From Lobosporangium transversale (lineage: Eukaryota; Mortierellomycota; Mortierellomycetes; Mortierellales; Mortierellaceae), in assembly GCF_002105155.1 (NCBI RefSeq), contig NW_019029017.1, positions 62,001 to 126,000 on the forward strand: a stretch of 64,000 nucleotides of DNA, read 5' to 3'. Made by a program: the position numbers and the translations under genes. Under the pieces are notes generated by a model. That model saw only the letters and a list, made by a program, of their open reading frames with translations. It did no database searches and was not told where the DNA came from. Below, piece after piece: positions 47,724 to 59,706 of the stretch (positions are counted from its first letter, which is position 1; each line of letters begins with the position of its first letter).

Positions 47724-47895
47724 CTGCACGTGTGGACAATGCAACAGTAGATAATGAAAAGTAGAGAAGAAAAAAAGAATGCGACACTTGCCATTCTTGT
47801 TCCAGTAATTCGCGTGTATGTTTGTCCTCGAGATCTTTAGCCGAGAAACTTTTACTAAAAAACTTTAGCATTCTCCAGGATGGCTCTGTAGTCAT
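43822..47895 (-). CDS. Folliculin-interacting protein (FNIP/Lst4 homologue)
   Basis: Partner of folliculin (Lst7); the complex is a GAP for Rag GTPases and links amino-acid and AMPK signals to TORC1 at the lysosome/vacuole. Model: exons 47895-47788, 47632-47580, 47450-47186, 46898-46343, 46258-46071, 45954-45811, 45720-45523, 45427-44126 and 44028-43822, giving 1,006 aa with frame closing over nine exons. Key blocks: WNLPPFGTQEIRVLMCQE with VVLFDSQQ, and MLFG-type MFGTTPLAYKGSSTKIHLL with QIMLTKTFS (FNIP N-terminal domain); VISAVLSYHTSWVPTIAP (human AVLTHHLAWVPTVMP); CKSYGRSLMAPYCDRYMSDF; and the C-terminal LHQLYQCSRMLSSIARDQ with LGLHRSDMTLVLAVCSTYD. Ser/Pro-rich linkers separate them. The exon 5 donor (GTTAAG) and acceptor are the weakest junctions. 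Confidence 0.88.
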
Positions 47896-48565
47896 AAGAT
47901 CGCAGAATTAGTTTTGACGGTGTTTTACCGATGCTGTAGAGTGAGAAAAGAAGTGAAAGGTTCTTTGTGGGTTGAAATTTGGACAGAATAGCCAAGGAGA
48001 CTCGGGAGAAGCGAGGCAAAAGTGAAATGACAGAAAGGAGAGGAGGAAGAGGAGGAGAAGGACTGAAAAATAGAAGTATGCCTTTGCCTGCGGTTACTTG
48101 CAGTTGTGAAGTATTATTATAATTACTATTATTGGTTATTATGATTTATTATGGGAGAGGAAAGGTTGTGTTCAAGAATAGTCAAAAGGAGGAGTGAGAG
48201 AGATGGATGAAGGAAACAAGCAAGTAAATAGGCAGGAAGAAAGAGCAAAGATAGAAGAGCAAGTAAAAAGATGGAAGGAAGAAAGGAAACAGGAAATACG
48301 GGAGGAAAGAGAGCCAGGATCGTAGCTGGCGTTGGAGCTGTAATTGCATTCATGTTCATGTATTCAGATATTCATACACAATAGATTCAAAGCGCGTTCT
48401 GGCTGATAGTGACCTCCGGACATACAACCCGTATTTACAGCACTTTCACTCACACGTCGAAAAAAACGTAATAAGGATTCATTCCATTTCATTCCATTTC
48501 TTTCATTCACATTCATTCATTCATTCATTCACGAACACCAATATTGATATTTTTTTATTCTAAAA

Positions 48566-48599
<34 letters not shown>

Positions 48600-50260
48600 A
48601 CACGAGGAGAGGGGAGGGCGGGATGGTACGGCGAGTCGCTAGTTGTATTATTACGGTAGAATTAGTTTAGTGTTAGAAAAACGATTGTTGATAATGATGC
48701 TGAATGGTACTTTTCTCCTCCAGTCTATGAGCTTTCTCGTAAGGATCAAATGGACGGATGAAAAAGAGACAGACAATGTGTGCTGATTGGTTCCTTGTCA
48801 GAGTCTATTCAATTCCAGTCAAAGGAAAAGAAAAAAAGAAATTCAATACACATACAACTTATTCTTGTCCCTTTTCAAAAGAAAAACCCCCTCTACCCCA
48901 GCCTGCCATGTGGCTATTTTTTTTTTTCCTGGGTGTGGTCAGGGTCTACCTCCGTAGTCTAACCTGAACTGTCACTTGAGAAGACAGATGATTGAAGGAG
49001 GAAGGTCGACAGTGCAGGGTTTTGCAGTCGAATGATTAATATAATCAATTCATTTTTACTTTACTTCAATCTATACCATGTTGCTGTTCAACTAAAAAAG
49101 AAATCGATCACTTGCTGCATGTTGACGATAGATGCAGAGATCCTGTTTATGGATATCTGGAATCCAGTCGCAGAATTCATTTTCTATATGAAAATATCAG
49201 AGCCATCATAGATATCCGAGTTTTTGGAATCAGCAACGTCTCGACGATGGTCAGCCTTCACACCTTTCAGGTTATTAAGAGCTGAAGAGTTAATACGCAT
49301 ATTTGTGGCATAGCTCCTGATCGTCGTCTGGCGAGAATACATCGAGCAAACAGTAATCAATTGACCTGGATAACTCGCCACCATATTTAAATTGCTTTTG
49401 TGAGTCAAACTGTCCTGGTCTTGGCTTTGATGGATGGATTTAAATGATATGCCCAGTGGTTTTTTTTATGTCTCCTGGGTTTAGATTACATTGGTCCTAC
49501 AGGGAATTAGTTTTTTTTTTTTTTTTTTTTGTTATAATTCCTACAGAGAATTAGTGTCTGTCTTAAAAGTACGCCTGATGGATTTTTGGAAGTCTTGTTA
49601 TGGCCACTATCACCGCCATCAGCACATATCGGACGTCTGATCACAAGATATGGAAGGTCATTAACCGGATTGGGACCAGCGTTGGATGTAGACTCTGGTG
49701 GTATGATGCTTTGCAGGAGTGCATAGTCGTATTTCATGATCACTTTTAGCCCTGATACTGTAGTAATGGTTCAACTGTGATTTCGACAAGGACATACAGA
49801 GTGGCGAATACCCTTTGCTGCTTATACTGATGTCCCAGTCTGGTTTGTTTGTGGGATGAATGGGGTGAGAGTATGTACATAGGAAAGCCAGGCTATAAGC
49901 ACATTCCTTTTTATTCTAAACCTAAACTCTTTGTTCGATGCCCGAAAGATCGACAAAGAGAATGTATGACAGCGACCACAAAAGGCTGCAAGTCAATACG
50001 GGATTTATGGTTGCGAGTTGAATCATGTGTAGGCGCGCAAAGAAAAAAGGTATAGCCATGAATAATGGCAGTGATAGGGGACCAAGGCAAAGGCGTATGC
50101 ATTGCGGTGCCCAAATGCCTTTTTGACAATTTTGCACTAATTGAAGGCTGAAAGGCTTTGGGAAGGGCTGTGAAGAAACTAAGAGTTCTCCTAATTCCTC
50201 TTCTGTTATTGCATCATCATTTTTATTCTCATTCTGATTCACATCCGCACAGTTTATGAC
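47896..50260. other. Long spacer between FNIP and second F-box gene
   Basis: About 2.4 kb. It contains a TTCAT microsatellite (about 48478-48532), a 30-nt poly(A) (48567-48596) and a poly(T) (49511-49530). Two minus-strand stretches look partly protein-coding: 49743 to about 49570 (MIMKYDYALLQSIIPPESTS) and 49400 to about 49310 (GELSRSIDYCLLDVFSPDDD in one frame). They cannot be joined with confidence and match nothing I know; they may be a small spliced gene or a decayed fragment. Confidence 0.45.
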
Positions 50261-52191
50261 ATGGAGTCGATCCCTTCTTCCTTTGACCATGTTTTTTCCA
50301 TCCCAGAACTGGCAACTCATGTTGGTCAGTATTTGCGACCCTTTGAGCTGAGAACGCTGTCCCTCCTCTCTAGGACCCTCTTCAACACCTTTAGACCATC
50401 ACTACGACTCTCAATCTCATCCTTGACATTTACTTCCTCTTCAGGCGAAATAAACAATATCCGATCGACATCGATCTTTTGCCCTCAAGATATCAGTTCC
50501 TTAGCACCCCGCACTCGAGCATTGAAATTGGATCTTCATCATGAAGATGACTGCCCTAAACAAACGGCTCTACTAGATACAGTCTTCAGACACTGGGGAA
50601 GCACCGAACAGAGGAGACACCTTTCTTCACTCCATATTGAGTATTGGGGCAATGAAAGCAGTGTTCTACATAAAGTCATAGTCAATATTCCGATGATCCA
50701 AGATCTATCCGTTACATTCATGGCTGCTATGGAGGTTAATGTGCTGCCAAATACTCTCATTGATTTAAGTAAAACAATGGGTCCACTGGCTTTAAAAACG
50801 CTTATACTCGAAAGCAGAATCCAGAATAGAAGCAAGTATATAGGCTGGTCAGCATTCACACGTATGTTACAAGCGTGTCCAGATCTTCAGGAACTCAATT
50901 TCAAGAATATCCCATTTGCTGCTGTTGATATGCGTGGTGACATTGAGAACGACGATGTTATTGATGAGGACAACAGTGAAAACGCTGATATTCATAACAT
51001 TAAAAATATGGATTTGAAGCCCCAGTTCATGACAGTTACGCGATCTTTCCCGTCTATGAATAGTCTAAAGTTTTGGAGCTGTACTATCACCATGAAGCAA
51101 ATCGTTAGTATGGATAAACTCTTCCCAAGGCTTCAAAAACTAGAAGTGAGGAGCAATACCGAGGCATGGACTGAGGCTCTGACTAAGCACGCTGCTATCC
51201 GTTCTACAACAACCCCAAGCACCAGCACAAATTTCAATATAAAGCAGGCTATTTTTCAAGAGCTGAAAAGTCTTACAATTTGGATTGAGCATCAAAGTGG
51301 TCGCATACGACTCATGGATCTCGTTCAAGGTCGGCCCTATCTAACAAGCCTCAGAACCGATCTGCTGCCGACGCTCAGGAATGGCCTCCTGGAGTTTGCA
51401 GAGTATTGTTCCAGTTTAAATAATCCTAGTCCTGGTTCAACCACAGAGACCACGGATACTTCATCGCCTTATCCTGTTGCCAATGCGGCAACTAATGTAA
51501 GACATAAGTTCAAGCGTCTAGCCATCCAGACTTACGCAAGCCCACCCATGTCAACTGAGGCTTTAGAGAGGTTTTACGGAGCTTCATGTTTCCAGGAATT
51601 GGAGTATATTTTTATACAGGCTGTAATGTGGTTTAGTCCTTTATTATCTTTATTTTACTTTTTTGTTGTAATTTCAGAGAGACTTATTGCTTCAAATTTC
51701 TGGGCTGTTATCTATAGCGACCCTTGACGATGAATCTATTCCCATTTGCAAGAACCCTCAAAAGCCTCGAGCTCGGAGGACATCATGCCCCAATGAATGA
51801 TATTGAGTGTACCACCCTGAACGAGATCCTACAACGACTACCTGCACTTGAAAACTTAAGGATCGAACGATATCTGGAGAACTATAGCTTATTTTCAGGG
51901 TTGGGGTTCAATGATGGACCATTTCTTCATGAACTCAAAGTTTACATTTATCATAAGGCAGGAAATGCTGTTATACCTCAAAATGAAAAGATGGAGGTAT
52001 TTGATTTGGACTTACTTGAGCGGCAGGTGTTAGAGAGATTCAGATTATTGGAAAGATTGAAGCTCGGCGTCCATCGTTCTTTGAGTTTACCAGAGCCCGA
52101 TGTTCTTAAGCAATGGAGAGGAACCCTCTGGGAGAAGCGTGGTTGCAAAATACCGCAAATTGACTTTGTGGTCCGATACGATGCCATCTGA
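50261..52191 (+). CDS. F-box-like/leucine-rich-repeat protein
   Basis: Model: exons 50261-51622 and 51718-52191, giving 611 aa. The N-terminus (VFSIPELATHVGQYLRPFEL, then LSLLSRTLFNTFRP) fits a divergent F-box of the kind common in Mortierella-type genomes. The remainder has irregular leucine-rich repeats: LKTLILESRI, LQELNFKNIP, MNSLKFWSCTI, LQKLEVRSN, LTSLRTDLL, LKSLELGGHHAP, LENLRIERYL and LERLKLGVHRS. Domain order and length parallel the F-box protein at 36.1 kb, but they are not close copies. The intron acceptor is CTATAG at 51717, required because the downstream frame is closed before it. Likely an SCF substrate adaptor; substrate unknown. Confidence 0.78.
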
Positions 52192-52314
52192 ATGAATCCA
52201 GTTGATCACAGATAAACCATAATTACACAATTAAATATGTATTTCTTGAGTAAACACTTAATTTTGAAATTTTTTTTGTTATTGATGAAGAGAGAGAGTA
52301 ATATAGAGATATAA

Positions 52315-52506
52315 GAGGTTCGGCGTACAACTCGGAGGTAGTGCAATACCGAGGACACCAGTGCCGGCCCAGATAGCGAGCCAGAGCTGGGCTAGCGAGT
52401 ATCAAAAATAAAAATAATCGATTGGCGATCGTAATCGCCATATTATTCGATTAGAATAATAAGAACAGATACTACACTTGATCTTAGCCAAAAAGCTAGA
52501 GCGGGT
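52315..52506 (-). ncRNA. U2 spliceosomal snRNA
   Basis: The minus strand reads GCTTTTTGGCTAAGATCAAG then TGTAGTATCTGTTCTTATTA, the invariant 5' part of U2 including the GTAGTA branch-site pairing element. Next come a perfect stem IIa hairpin (TATTATTC/GAATAATA), a stem IIb hairpin (GGCGAT-TACG-ATCGCC), an Sm-like T-rich site (ATTTTTATTTTTGA), and a 3' stem-loop IV containing GGTATTGCACTACC, near-identical to human GGTATTGCAGTACC. About 192 nt, close to the usual U2 length. End points are estimated from alignment to known U2. Confidence 0.94.
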
Positions 52507-52536
52507 AAAGAACAAAAAAATTGCTGACTTGGGCGC

Positions 52537-52546
52537 TTAATTTATA
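52537..52546 (-). promoter_or_regulatory. TATA-like element of the U2 gene
   Basis: TATAAATTAA on the minus strand, about 31-40 nt upstream of the estimated U2 5' end. Position fits a core promoter element; no other snRNA-specific element is recognised. Confidence 0.5.
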
Positions 52547-53732
52547 CTCTCAAGCGGGCTGAGACTGCTTTTGGATATCGATATTCCAAGTAAAGAGGGA
52601 ATCTCGAATGTGGGATTCTATATATGCCTTTGATTTAGGATCCAAATATGGATTTGACAGAAATTTTAGCAGTCAATCTGTTAATTCCATGTTAAGGTCG
52701 TGCCTGTGGGAAACTCGTCGGGTTAGAGGCGGGGGAGGATACACGAGCCATGTGAGCTTCTATTCACTACAGCGTAAGGCCTGCCAGGTCCTTCAAACTT
52801 CATCTAGGTAGAAATAAGCTTATAGTTGCGAATACGGTCCAGCCATGACTATTGGGCATAGAAGTACATCCTTTGTTGAGTCTGTTTAAGTCGAATTGCA
52901 GGACAGAAGTATAGTTTGTAAAAAGTCAGATTCGATTTTCCAATTTTGTTTTCAGCGTTCCAGGGACACATCTAACAATTCCTCTGTTTTACTGGTTTGA
53001 GAATCTCAACCTTGACCAAACATTCATGATAGTAAAATAAAATGAAAAACAAAAGCTGAAAAAACCTCATTGATACCAAAGCATAACATATCACCTATTA
53101 AGACATTCACATAGAACCTGAAGAAGATCGAACGGGTTGTGTCTTCCAACTTTTCAAGTAGTATAGGATGAGTTAATGGCATTAAAAGTATTATTATTTT
53201 GGTACATGAAAGATCTCTGTCAACCCCTTACGCGTTCTGCAAAGTTTCAGACATGGAAAAAGGATAATGTTCATTCCTTTACGCTCCTCCGAAGTCAACA
53301 ATGCTCTTTACCCTATTATGGCCATACCATATGCTTGCCAGTATATCTTTAATGGGAACCTTGCCACTGTATTAAGAGAGGTATGGATTAATAAATAAAT
53401 AAATAAATAAAACACCAAATACAAAACTTTGCATCTATTCTGTTTTCCTCTCCACTTTCTTTCTTTGAGAGGTAGCTGCGAATACCATTGCCAAGCGAGC
53501 TGATGCTGGTTTTATGAAGGTTCAATCTTTCAGAGACAAGTTATAAAAGTGAGAAGGTAAGGGAGGCCTCATTTCATCAAAGTAATGATTAGGAAAAAGG
53601 ACAAAAGACCTGTACTGTAAACAACACTTCGTTACAGTTTGGGCCTTTGCACAATTATTGATGTCTAATTTTTTTTTTTTTTTATTTCTTAATGTGTCAT
53701 GCATGGTTGTTGTTGGTTGTTAATTATTGTTA
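52547..53732. other. Spacer between U2 and the EF-hand gene
   Basis: About 1.2 kb without a supported gene. A (TAAA)n microsatellite occupies about 53388-53412. A 67-codon plus-strand frame at 52608-52811 is unremarkable. Confidence 0.55.
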
Positions 53733-54322
53733 TTACAAGACATGTTCACCTCGGTGCTTCTTTTCACTCTTATGCATGACCTTCAGAAACTCCTCAAGGG
53801 TGATGCGGCCGTCACCAGAGACATCGCCTTCTGTGATGATCTCGTCTACATCAGCCTATGATAGGAACAAGTTAAAAAAGCAAAGTCAGCAGGTTCAGAG
53901 GGACGACATATTCGGTCATTATTGTCCAACCTCATCAACGCACAAACAATTCCTCCGATTCTGATTTGGCCATAGTTCGACCATGATTACTACCATATAC
54001 ATGTACATATTATAATTATTGTTTTTTCTCACCTCAGAAAGTACATTTGGTCCCAAAAAGGAGTCTAAAGCAGTTTTGAGCTCCTGAGTAGAGACATATC
54101 CTGAACCATCCTTGTTAATCGAATAGAATGCACGACGATAGGGTTCCTCAGGATCTTTGTCCTTATCCTGGTTGTAGCGATTCATGAGATCTGTAAACTC
54201 TTTGATTTCAAGGCTGTGTGTAGGGATTCGGATAGTTGCCTTTAGTGCTTCATCTCCTAGTGTCTGTTAAATAGAAGAAGACAAAAAAAAAGCAATTGAG
54301 AAGGTTGTTGAAGAAAACACGA

Positions 54323-54353
<31 letters not shown>

Positions 54354-54471
54354 TCAAGCTGTAGCTTGCATTCACAAAGTCCCAGAAGACACTAGGCTCA
54401 ATCTTGCCAGTGTTTTGAGGGTCGAACAGAGCGAAAGCTTCCTTGATTTCTTCAGGACGGATGTCAGACAT
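53733..54471 (-). CDS. EF-hand calcium-binding protein (calmodulin/centrin-like)
   Basis: Model: exons 54471-54370, 54263-54033 and 53855-53733, giving 151 aa, the size of calmodulin. EF1 (EIKEAFALFDPQNTGKIEPS) keeps the helix but has a non-canonical loop. The second hand is degenerate (LMNRYNQDKDKDPEEPYRRA). EF3 has loop NKDGSGYVSTQE with Asn at position 1, and EF4 has loop DVSGDGRITLEE, which looks fully able to bind calcium. So it is a divergent calmodulin-family sensor and not calmodulin itself. The first intron appears to use a GC donor (AAT|GCAAGC); this keeps the FVNTLGDE helix the same length as calmodulin VMRSLGQN, while the nearest GT donor deletes two residues. Confidence 0.85.
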
Positions 54472-55859
54472 GGTAGATAAAGAAAGAGAGAAAGAATATC
54501 TTTGTAAGGTAAGATAGTCAAAGAGTATTGGGATGATGTGTAAGAGTGTGCGATATAGAACAACTGAGGGTGCTTGAGAAAAGTGAAGGAGAGATATAAA
54601 AGACAAACAATCATTGGATTTGCTTCAAATAGCATCATCCATTCATCCTTTCATTCTTTCATGATTTTTAGATTGTTTAGAGATTTAGCCGTGAAGTGAT
54701 GAAAGATAGAATGCCCTGATCAAAGGCGGACAAATGGCATATACATGTTACATGTACATCGAAATAGTTTATCCATGAACACGCGAAGCTTGGATGCCAT
54801 CGTCTCACGACATAATCAATATGACAGTGGGTTTACATCACATCATGAGTAAGGGTCTCCTTTCTGATGCACGTTCGGATAATTTTATAATTTTCATTCA
54901 AAGTGTGCAACATCTCCAAGACCCTGTCCTCTGCACGTGTTGCAGTTATTCAAACAAAAAAAAAAAAAAAAGCTTGGTCCTCTCCCCTTGATACAGACAT
55001 TATTATACGTGGATGTATTAGATTCAGTCATCAATTGATCTGTGGCGAAAAGTTGTTTATTGCATTTATTGAGTTGTTAACATGCAAATCATAAAGTTTG
55101 ATCTATGCACAAGCTTACAAGTTATGGATAATAAAGGAGAATAGCTGTTTCGTCTTGCATTTGTAGTCAAGAGTCAAAAAAAAAAAAAAAAAAAAAGTTT
55201 GAAAACGGGGGAGAATAGGGGAGAATGGGTTATAATGAAATGGTGCCCTTTTTTACTTTTTACTTTTGCAGACAGTTACACTTGGATGGACAAAAGTCAA
55301 GACCGATCTAAATGTCTGAATGTGTAACAAATTCATTATGGATTTTTATTTTTAGAGTGATTTGCACTGCCAGGGCACACAGAAAAAAAAGCAGAAAGAG
55401 GTGTGAGAAGGAAAGAGCGTTTGTGTGCAATATACTTGTATCCTTTATCTTTCTTTTCTTTTTCCTTTTGTTCTTCACCTTCCTCTCCTCTTCTTTCCTG
55501 TGTGATGCTTCATCTCTCTTGAGTGCGACAAAGTGAGCGTACCCTGCTTTGCTTGCTTTTTTGCTCGGTTCATTCCCTTTCTCATTTCATTCTTCACTCC
55601 ACTTCACTCCACTCCACTCCACTTCACTCCACTCCACTCCACTCCGCTCCACTCCATCCTGGCCCACACACTCTCCCTCTTTCCCACTCCCACACTCTCT
55701 CTCCATTCACATTCTGGGATATTCTCACCTTGCCTCACACCTCTCAAAAATACTGCTCCTTACTTCATTTTGTAAATTAATACTGCATCCCTTTAATTCT
55801 ATACTGTTACAACTGTAGACTCATCTCTTCACACCATTATATAATCATTTTAATAACAA
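54472..55859. other. Divergent promoter region of EF-hand and apyrase genes
   Basis: About 1.4 kb between divergent starts, with poly(A) runs at about 54955-54971 and 55176-55196 and the CACTC repeat listed separately. Overlapping His/Ser/Thr/Pro frames at 55523-55818 are products of that repeat and are not considered coding. Confidence 0.6.
55593..55656. repeat. CCACT/TTCACTCCA tandem repeat
   Basis: About 12 imperfect copies of the pentamer CCACT, with TTCACTCC variants, 200 bp upstream of the apyrase start; pyrimidine-rich on the sense strand. Confidence 0.85.
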
Positions 55860-56096
55860 ATGAGCTCACTTCATTCAGAAAAGTGGTTGCAGAACAGGCA
55901 ATTTGGCATTGTCATCGATGCTGGCTCATCTGGTTCCAGGATTTACATTTACTCATGGATCAACCATCAACATCTAAAAGAAACATTACCTGCTCATGAG
56001 TTCTATGGTGTCTTACCTACGATCGAACCAGGGGTTGAATCCGGATCTCCATACGCTGCAGAATGGTCCAAAAAAACCGAACCAGGTACAGCTGTG

Positions 56097-56132
<36 letters not shown>

Positions 56133-59100
56133 AGAAAATAGGGCGAAGTGAATGGAAGAGAATATTGAGTACGATCAATCTTTATCTGATGCCTATTCCT
56201 TCCACTCAACAACCTTCTCCTCCTCTTACTCCCTTTTTTAAATATTTCTCCAGGCATTGCGGAATTCAAGGATCGGCCAGAAGATGTGGGGGAACACCTC
56301 GAGACACTCTTGGATCATGCACTTGAAGTGATTCCAGAATCCGAGATTGCGAATACACCCATTTATCTTCTTGCTACAGCTGGATTGCGACTTGTACAGG
56401 ATGATGTTCGGCAACAGATCCTTAATAACTCTTGTAGTTACATCAAGGAAAACTATGGCTTTCATATCGGTGAATGCAAGGATCATATCAAGAATATCTC
56501 TGGCGAGGAAGAGGGCATCTATGGATGGGTTGCAATCAATTATTTGATGGGCGGATTTGACAACGGCGGTGTCAAGATGATCGAACCTGTGGTCCCTGGA
56601 TCAGAACAACATGATAATATTGATATGGAAAACGAACAGGTACCTTCTGTAGATCTGCATGGATCAAATAATGGATCGGGCACGGACCAAAACAACTCGA
56701 CCCCTTATCGACATACACTTGGCTTCTTAGACATGGGGGGTGCCAGTACACAGATCGCATTCGAACCATCATCACAGGCATCAAAGGAGCATGCCAATGA
56801 TCTAACTACGGTTAAACTGAGGACATTGGATAGTCAGACCCTTGAATATCACGTTTTCGTTACAACTTTCCTGGGATATGGATCTAATCAAGCTAGGCGG
56901 CGTTATGTCAAAGACTATCTGCTTTCCACTAACAAGGATTGGCTCGAAACACAGAAGCCTGGAGTTCAAATCACAATTGAAGACCCTTGTTTACCCAAGA
57001 ACTTGCAGTTGAGCGAGACACATACCATGCCGCACGTACCCTTGATGGGATCAGGGTCGTTCACAGAGTGCCTGAAACGTGTAGAAGTCCTGCTTAATAA
57101 GGACAAGGAGTGTAGCGATATACCCTGTTTATTCAATGGAGTGCATACCCCGCCTATTGACTTTAATATCAACACTTTTATTGGTGTATCCGAATATTGG
57201 TATTCATCCCATGATATCCTTGGGCTCGGCGGCGCCTATGACTATGCAGAGTTTGAGCGTAAATCAGCTGAATTTTGCAATTCAGAATGGGATGATATCA
57301 AAGCAAGGCCCGAATACCAGAGCCAGTCCCAGGAACGACTCGAGATGCAGTGCTTCAAGTCAGCCTGGCTCTCGAATGTGCTGCACGGGGGATTTGGGTT
57401 GCCTAGGTTTGGTGAGAAGGGCGCGATCGGCTCCGAAGAGCAGTCAAACGAAGTCCTCGAGAAGGCAGAAGAATCGATTAAGAACAAGAACTGGAGACCA
57501 CCATTTCAGAGTATCAATGCCATCAGGGATATCCAGGTCACTTGGACTCTAGGAGCAATGGTTTTGATTTCGACTGGTTCGCTTGAGCCATACATGGGCA
57601 CAGAATCAGGTGGCGCCCATGAAGGAGGACAAAGACCAACACAACAGATTTTGCCACCACCTGATCATAAGGCACCACATGAAGAGTCATACCCAGAACG
57701 AATGTTGGACAATTACAATCACTTTATGCTTCTGGCAATCATCTTGTTCGCGCTAGCTGTTATCTGGGTCTATCGATCAAGATCTTCCAAATCCGTCAAG
57801 AGATGGCTCACGCCTGGTGCTGGAGGCAGCGGCTTACCTTTCTTTGGTAGATTCCGTAGAATGCGGGGCTCCTCAGGCGTGGATTACAGCACGCTGGAAT
57901 CAGGAACGGCGATGGGCTCAGGAACGCCCTACGGATACGGATTCAGTCCAAGAGCAAGTCTTAAAGTCATGTATCTCTCAATCATGCACCACACACGATC
58001 TTTTTGGTGGTCTGTGACCTCGCGCATCTGGCCTGAACCTAATGACTTCGATACAACGAATGGGCAGCCAGAACAGATGATGGAATCGATTACGATTGCA
58101 GGATACGATGGTAACTCTAACGCTTCGACTACCATTACCATGTCGAGTGTACCTAGTCATCATGGTGGAACACCGGCTGGCAGTTTTGGTTCGTCTGCGT
58201 TAAGTTCTATCCCAGAAGGCGGTTCGGGATCCTTTGAGCCTGGCTATCACCGATCTCATTCTACCCCATCGTCTGCTGGAGGTAGTGGCGGCGGGTCATC
58301 CCGGCCACCCAGGACCACACCAAGGTTTTTCAGAATCAACAAAAAGCGATTCTCGGGTGATTCACAATCACTGATTATACAAAAAGATGGACGTGGTAGC
58401 AGCCACGTGTCTCCGGATGGATGTGTAGTTAACACAGCCCTGCTCCAAAAGCAACCCAAAACTTCTGTGGAGCTGACAGCGCGTTCTGGATCTACAACAA
58501 ATCTGATGGGCATGTGGGGTAGCAATAGCAGTACTCTCAATACACCTAATTACTTTAATTCCAGCGCCAATAATAACAGTCCACAGCCTCACGGTATACC
58601 AATGGATCATCTGCAGTCACCCTCTGGGGCAGCACCAGTGATTACATCGATATCATCTGCAGGCTGGAAGCAAGGATGGGTTCCTGAAGAGGAGATGGAC
58701 GATCCCCCAGTACCATCTTTGCTAACGACATCCCGGAGCTATAACGGCGTCAGTCCCACATCTTCTGGTCATAGTCCTCTTCTAACGCCTCTGGGACGAT
58801 ATAAACAACAGCAAATGTTGAACCAAGATGGATCCTCATCTGCTCCTTCATCCTCTGTGAACTTGTCATCCATTTTGAATAATGGTCACAGTTCATCTTC
58901 TAATTCTGGGATGATGGTCTCTGCAGACGAACGCGAAGACTGGAGTGCAGATGGTGGTGGTGATGGCGATGATGAAGGTGACGGATACATCAATCATCGC
59001 CCGACTCATATCCACTCTAGAACAGGAATGCATAACGCCAGTTCCTATAATCAGTTTCAACAGCAGGTCCAGGAGTATTCACGGGGTCATATTCGGTCCG

Positions 59101-59573
59101 CCAGTGCAGCACCCTTTTCTAATGCCTCACGACCACTTCATGGATCCACACCAACGTCAATAGGGATGGCGCACTCTCAGTCAAGTCATGCTGTCCTCAC
59201 AGCCGGATCATCATCGCGCTACAACTATTACAAGCAGCGATCAACGGGTCTATTGTCAGGGACCAATTTCGAAACAGGTGGTGGAGCCATGACAACATTA
59301 GATGATGAGTCTGCAGGCGAGGGTGGCTACGTTAGTGGTGGATCTTCATCTGGTGCGTCTCACAACCGATCTAGATCCTTTCAAGCAGGTTTGAGGGTTA
59401 TAGGACCTAGGAGTGCAAGCCCTATGATGATGAACCAACACTTAAACTCAACAAGCACCAGCTCCATGGTTATGGGAAGACACAATGTCTCTGAACAGGA
59501 TCAACAATTAGTTTCAAGAGGAAGTAGTGAGAACACGAGACGAAGCAGTATGGGATCCATCTTGTCTCCGTAA
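55860..59573 (+). CDS. YND1: Apyrase / nucleoside di- and triphosphatase (GDA1-CD39 family, YND1-like)
   Basis: Golgi-type membrane apyrase hydrolysing nucleoside di- and triphosphates (GDP, UDP) to support lumenal glycosylation. Model: exons 55860-56085 and 56254-59573, giving 1,181 aa. Apyrase-conserved regions are visible: ACR1 VIDAGSSGSRIYIYSW (residue ~18), ACR2 IYLLATAGLRLV (~102), ACR3 GEEEGIYGWVAINYL (~155) and ACR4 LGFLDMGGASTQIAFEPSS (~230). One C-proximal transmembrane helix (FMLLAIILFALAVIWVY, ~565-581) is followed by basic residues, as in yeast Ynd1. The protein is nearly twice the length of Ynd1 (630 aa) because of a ~600-residue Ser/Gly/Asn-rich cytosolic tail. The intron begins GTACAGCTG and holds a 28-nt poly(T). 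The symbol denotes resemblance to the membrane-bound Ynd1 and not to Gda1. Confidence 0.92.
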
Positions 59574-59706
59574 ACATAAAGAGTTAAACTTTATTGTTAC
59601 TATACCCCCCCACCCCACAATCTCAAGAATAAAAAAATGAAAATAATCTAGAGTAACATGTGGTATAAAAAAGGTGTAAATGCCAACAAACTCTTGTGCT
59701 CCTTCT

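Noticed and set aside
48129-48359. Minus-strand hydrophobic 76-codon frame resembling a membrane peptide
   Set aside because: Produced by an A/G-rich purine tract; composition is Leu/Pro/Ser only.
55523-55818. Three overlapping plus-strand frames rich in His/Ser/Thr/Pro/Leu
   Set aside because: They are all readings of the CACTC tandem repeat; no splice context or domain.
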